A stretch of 64,000 nt of DNA from contig JBITNC010000002.1 of the NCBI GenBank assembly GCA_050084985.1, positions 35,464,001 to 35,528,000 of the forward strand, read 5' to 3'. Below the pieces are notes generated by a model. The model was given only the letters and a program-made list of their open reading frames with translations. It made no database searches and had not been told where the DNA came from. The DNA is from Nageia nagi (Eukaryota; Pinophyta). The first letter of the stretch is position 1. Every line of letters starts with the position of its first letter. The translations under genes were made by a program, and so were the position numbers. Shown here in pieces: positions 59,920 through 64,000 of this stretch.

Positions 59920-61905
59920 GGGGGACAAAAACGGAGAAGCAGCGTAACAAAGAAGTAATGGAGTTTGCGAAGGTGACGATTCTTCAGGCTCGGAACTAAT
60001 GGGGATCTCGCCGGAAAATTTCCAGAATCCGACTTTGAGGATTCCGTTGAGACTCGCCGGATTCGGTGGAGGATGTTCAGAATTCAATGGGTTTGAGGTT
60101 TTTGAGCGGTTTAAACCGGCTTATTTGTTGTTAAAATGGTTTTAGCTTAGGATTTTACTGCATTGTTTGGGTTTTTGGTTTCCAGCGCTTTGGATTTTAC
60201 TGCTCCTGCGTCGGCGAGTGCGAGTTGTGGAGAAAAACGCGAGGAAAGAGGGAGAGATTTGGTCTTTGTGAGATTTTTTGGCCTGATGATGTTGAGTCGT
60301 ATTTAATGATGGAAATAAGGTGAAATATTACTGGAAAGATTTCGGAGAATGAGAGTTTGAAGTTGCTGAGTATGAGATTTGGATTTTGTGGTCATGTTAA
60401 TTAGATTTTCTAGTTTTTGTTCGCTAATCAAGGATATATGAAGTAAAAGATTGGTAGGAGGAGGGACATTTTCGAGTTTTTTGTTTGTTTGCTAGCGGAG
60501 GGTTGGGTTGCAGAAGGTTTGGAGGCAGCTTCGATCAAGGCGTGTATTTTGGGGGTTCTTTAAGTTAGGTAATCCAAAGATGACAAAATTTTAATTTTTA
60601 TTTTTTGTCGTGAGCTCGTAATAGGCATTGTTCTGGATCTCGACATCATGCATGAAATAAATACATACACATAATTACAATCGCTGTTTGATTTGGCTTT
60701 TATTACCTGTGTTTTCCAAAGCTAAGGCCTGATGCAAGTTTTGTCTTCTTGAAATCATGTTGAAAGAGTCACAATTTAAATGTACAATCTGAGACACACT
60801 GTTTGCAAATCGGTTCCTTTTCAACTTCTGAAGCATTTGAGATCATGTTACAAAGTTCTAGAATACCTTTATTGTGGGAGGGTGTTGTTAATACAATTTT
60901 TCGTTTATTGATTCCATTGTTCATCTAGCATAAGATCTATATTTAAAACTCAGTGTGGTTCCAATCAGATATTTGCATTTCAAGATCCACGTTCTACTGT
61001 TCTCCTCTTCCTATTGCATCGTTAGAATCGCAGGCGATCTTTTTAAGAGGAGTAGGTTTGGTTACAGAATTGTGATTAATATGAAAATCTGATGTTCAAT
61101 GATCTTCTGGATAGACTCTTGGAGAACTGAATGATTGACGTTTTAAATCACAACCTGTTGTCCTTAGTCAGGATTTTGTATTTCATACGTTTCTTGATAG
61201 TTTGCAGACTATTGTATTTGTTGTGCTGACTGTTTCTTGTTTTTCATGTATAATGTGTTGTGTCTAACATAACATGTGGACTAAAGTTGCTCTGAGCTGC
61301 CTAGGTTTTTTGACCTAAGGATACCAAAATGAAAAGATTCGTTAGCTCCCTCAACAGACTCTGTATAACAGGGTATATTCCATACGACAAGAATTTCAAT
61401 GTTTCTTAGTAGTATCCATGAACTTTACATAAAGTGACATTATTATTTATAAATTGCGTGCAAATGATTTAGATTGACAAAAATCTACCAGTATCAGTAG
61501 CAGATCAATGTTTATCCTCAAATATAATCCTGTCATGCTCAAATATTATCCTGTCATGCATATATTTCTTAATGTTTTGAATCTACATGGTATACTTTTA
61601 AAAAACTTCTCATCAATTTATATGTTCCCTCCTGCACTATTCATGGGATAAAAAAGTTGACCATGCAATTTGAGTCAGGATGTTTTCGTATTCACTGCTA
61701 TTTACTTCAAAGTTATGTAAAATAATATGCCTATGTTTTAGAAAAACCCTGAATGAAACTACCTAGTTGTTTGGGATATATTGTATAAATTTTTCTTCTC
61801 CTTGTCCTTAATTTTGTTTCTTTCCTACTTGCTTATATTTAGGGAAGTAAAACATATAATATTTTCATGATCTGATAGCCAAGCTAATGTAAATTTCCTG
61901 TGCAG
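59920..61905 (+). other. Probable 5' UTR exon(s) and long 5' UTR intron
   Basis: The stretch 59920-60560 is GC-rich and frame-free, fitting a 5' UTR. A splice acceptor AATTTCCTGTGCAG ends at 61905, 60 bases before the start codon, which implies an intron in the 5' UTR. A candidate donor is AG|GTAATC at 60569-60570 (intron ~1.34 kb); AAG|GTGAAA near 60319 is an alternative. The intron body (60570-61890) is T-rich with no repeats seen. Transcript evidence would be needed to place the start site. Confidence 0.5.
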
Positions 61906-61965
61906 TTTCTTCAGCCATACAGATTCGCAAGGTAGCGATTGAAGGGTTATTAAAACTTGGCAAAG

Positions 61966-62440
61966 ATGGGTTCTGCTTGTTGTGTGGCTGCTAGGCCAGA
62001 TAGAGCAAGTCTGTACAATGATGGACCACTAGCTGCATTTTCAGAGAATCTTGTATCTCAGTGGGACATTCAATCACAGGCTGAAACTGCAGTGCGTACT
62101 TCATCAAACGTTTCAATACAAAGGACCCTCTCGTTAAATGGGAGAGACAACAGAGTTGCAAATTCTTGTCTTTCAAATCATCAGCGGAATTTCTTTGGAA
62201 ATATTTCAGCTGATTCAAGCCTATTGGACAGCCCTCAAGGACCATCCCGGTTGAATACAAATTGTACCTTTCTTCAAAGGGCCCCATTAGCTGGCAGGGA
62301 CAACAGAGTTGCAAGTTCTTCAGGTCATCAGCAAAACATCTCAGTGGATTCTAGTCTTTCAGACAGCTTTCGTGCACTACATAGCTCAATTTCTCCCCAT
62401 CCGTCAGATCTTGATGGAAACCTTGTCTATGAAGCTTCAG
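61966..62440 (+). CDS. Host gene, first coding exon (MGSACCVAA family), partial
   Basis: The ATG at 61966-61968 follows AAAG; no in-frame ATG precedes it within the exon. 158 codons plus one base run to the donor CAG|GTAGGC at 62440/62441; the frame then stops 6-10 codons into the intron, supporting the donor. The N-terminus MGSACCVAARPD has Gly2 and Cys5/Cys6, a pattern that suggests N-myristoylation and palmitoylation, hence membrane attachment. The remainder is Ser/Asn-rich and looks disordered. It contains an internal duplication: GRDNRVANS…NISADSSLLDS and GRDNRVASS…NISVDSSLSDS. I recall plant proteins that start MGSACCVAA, some annotated with a C-terminal RING finger, but no such domain lies in this window. 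The protein continues beyond it. Real gene: likely; function: not established. Confidence 0.75.
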
Positions 62441-64000
62441 GTAGGCAATTCGCTAAAGTATTTTCTTGAATTTCTTTATATACCATGATGGCAAGACAGA
62501 GCAATTGTTTGAGATACCTCATGGATTTCTTCCCATTTTATCATTCTCGGCTTCTTTGTTCATAGTGTTATTTGTTTCTGCTGACTGCATGCTAAAACAT
62601 TTATGTCATAGAGATATCTTCTTCACTTGTATTACCCTGGTCTTCTTTTTGATATCATTCGTACTATTTGGCCATAGTTTTGGAGCTTGATTTCTATCCA
62701 ACCAATGAGTTGATAACTGTGATTCGTAATATAGCTGTCATTAGTTTACCTCTGAACATGGACTGTAGAATTTCAAAATAAGTGATTTGACTTCTCAAAT
62801 CTAACTTATCTCTTGAAAAGGCAGAGGTGTTAGTAGAAGTTCGTATGAGCCCTATGGCATCAAAAGAAAACCTAATATTTGAAGTGCAAATAATAACAAA
62901 TAGGAAACTACAACAAAAGGAATTTGGTTAGTATGTCAAAATGATAAATATTTTATGGGAAACTTTTAGCTGATACCTCAAAAAAGGTCAATTGTTGATA
63001 GATATTTCATTTTTCTCTATCAATTTAGTTTGTTTGGTACGTCCTATTTGAAACCTCAAAGAGGTTTATTGAGACAATTTGATGCTAACACAATATGTTC
63101 ATTAATAAATTCGTAGTACAATATATAGAGCTCCAATGAGTAACTGAAACTGAGCTCTCATGGAGGTTACATAAATGAGAAACTAAATGCTATGGACTGT
63201 TACATAAAATCCACTCAAATCCAACCAAAAATACTAAATGGGAGTTACAAATATGTTCTAGGACTATCTCCCATTACACCTACAAAGTAACTGATGCTCA
63301 GACGAAGTGGAATTAAGAAAAACTAGTCAAAACATTATAAATGTCAAAACTGCCACAAACTGCTGATAAAACCTGTAGGGTAGTAAGTAATGCTGAGGCG
63401 TTTCACTCTGATGAAATGTGCATGGTCAAAGCTTTTCTGGGTAGATAAGGACAATTCGCCAGAAAACAGCGAATATGATGGTCAATTCTCTAGGGAAGGT
63501 AGGTATGCGTGTACTCATTGGAAAGGTATCTTCAAGAACTATCCAATGCAAAAAGAATCTACTCAATTGGATGTCTACACAAAAAGTTATGCCTCTGCAA
63601 AGTTGACTGATCTGTTTGAACTAGTTCAGTGAAAAGTCTTGGAACTTCAAGTTTGAGGTCTTCAATCAAGTGCAAATTCCAACAGTTATGCAACTCTAGA
63701 TGCATAATATCTAACAATGGTGTTTCACCATTAATACAGTAGAATATAAGACTATCCATTTTAACTTTGGTGATCTTTGTAGTACAGACAATTCAAGAGT
63801 TTTTTCTTAGTTATGACCAGGAGATTTCATCTGTGTGAATCAAACAGGTAATTCCAAGTCAACTTATCACCAAAAGTATAAAAGCACATGGAAAATCGCT
63901 TTCAAGGAGATTGCATTTACGTGCAGTTTCTCTTTGTTGGTAATGACTGTAATGAGAAATGACCTTTCCTATTGCATTCAGAATCTGTAATGAGAAATGG
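62441..64000 (+). other. Host gene intron (continues past window)
   Basis: From the donor at 62441 to the window end no clear next exon was found. It is moderately AT-rich. A short open frame at 63390-63632 (80 codons) starts MLRRFTLMKCAW and is not preceded by a convincing acceptor. I do not call it an exon. Confidence 0.5.

Noticed and set aside
59839-60087. 82-codon minus-strand open frame in the host-gene promoter
   Set aside because: It is GC-rich and lies antisense in the presumed 5' region, with Pro/Ser-rich text and no recognisable domain. GC-rich DNA gives such frames by chance.
63390-63632. 80-codon open frame considered as next exon of the host gene
   Set aside because: There is no convincing splice acceptor with polypyrimidine tract in frame before it, and no similarity to the first exon. 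It is equally likely to be intron noise.

Overview
This is nuclear DNA of a plant, AT-rich and almost entirely filled with old nested LTR retrotransposons, with the 5' part of one host gene at the right edge. The retroelement types (Ty1/copia primed by initiator tRNA-Met, a giant long-LTR Ty3/gypsy), the DUF4283/zinc-knuckle LINE ORF1, the very long intergenic distances and the long introns fit a seed plant with a large genome. A gymnosperm is my guess, but it is an inference from genome style only. No bacterial gene, tRNA, rRNA or CRISPR array was seen.

Layout. (1) 1-17318: a minus-strand LINE ORF1 relic (1209-1315 and 16091-17318) is split by copia element A1 (1321-16088, + strand). The 5' LTR of A1 is in turn split by an intact-ended copia element B (1721-7970, - strand) flanked by a perfect 5-bp duplication. 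(2) 17319-20470: gene-free, with a degenerate ~53-bp tandem repeat. (3) 20471-43495: one giant Ty3/gypsy element, G1 (about 13.7 kb once inserts are removed). It has ~2.0-2.1-kb LTRs carrying ~101-bp internal repeats, the order gag, protease, RNase H, RT, RNase H, integrase, and a further ~3.1-kb coding-like region after integrase. G1 contains a solo A-family LTR (28838-29338) and a complete A-family element, A2 (32484-41270). (4) 43496-47613: mostly featureless, with a possible decayed spliced gene at 44520-46330. (5) 47614-57026: a third A-family element, A3, on the minus strand, with an unrelated solo LTR (56039-56447) in it. (6) 57032-59560: AT-rich spacer with a 208-bp tandem duplication. 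(7) 59560-64000: a higher-GC promoter/5' UTR region, a long 5' UTR intron, and the first coding exon (61966-62440) of a host gene whose protein begins MGSACCVAA; the gene runs off the window.

The retroelement genes would have worked as usual: Gag forms the particle, protease cuts the polyprotein, RT/RNase H copies RNA into DNA from a tRNA primer at the PBS, and integrase inserts it. All copies are dead, with many in-frame stops and lost catalytic residues, mostly of the C-to-T/G-to-A type expected of methylated silent DNA. The most interesting structures are the unusual domain order and extra 3' coding region of G1, the ~3-kb untranslated leader of family A with a block shared by all three copies, and an unidentified coding-like segment in the leader of element B.
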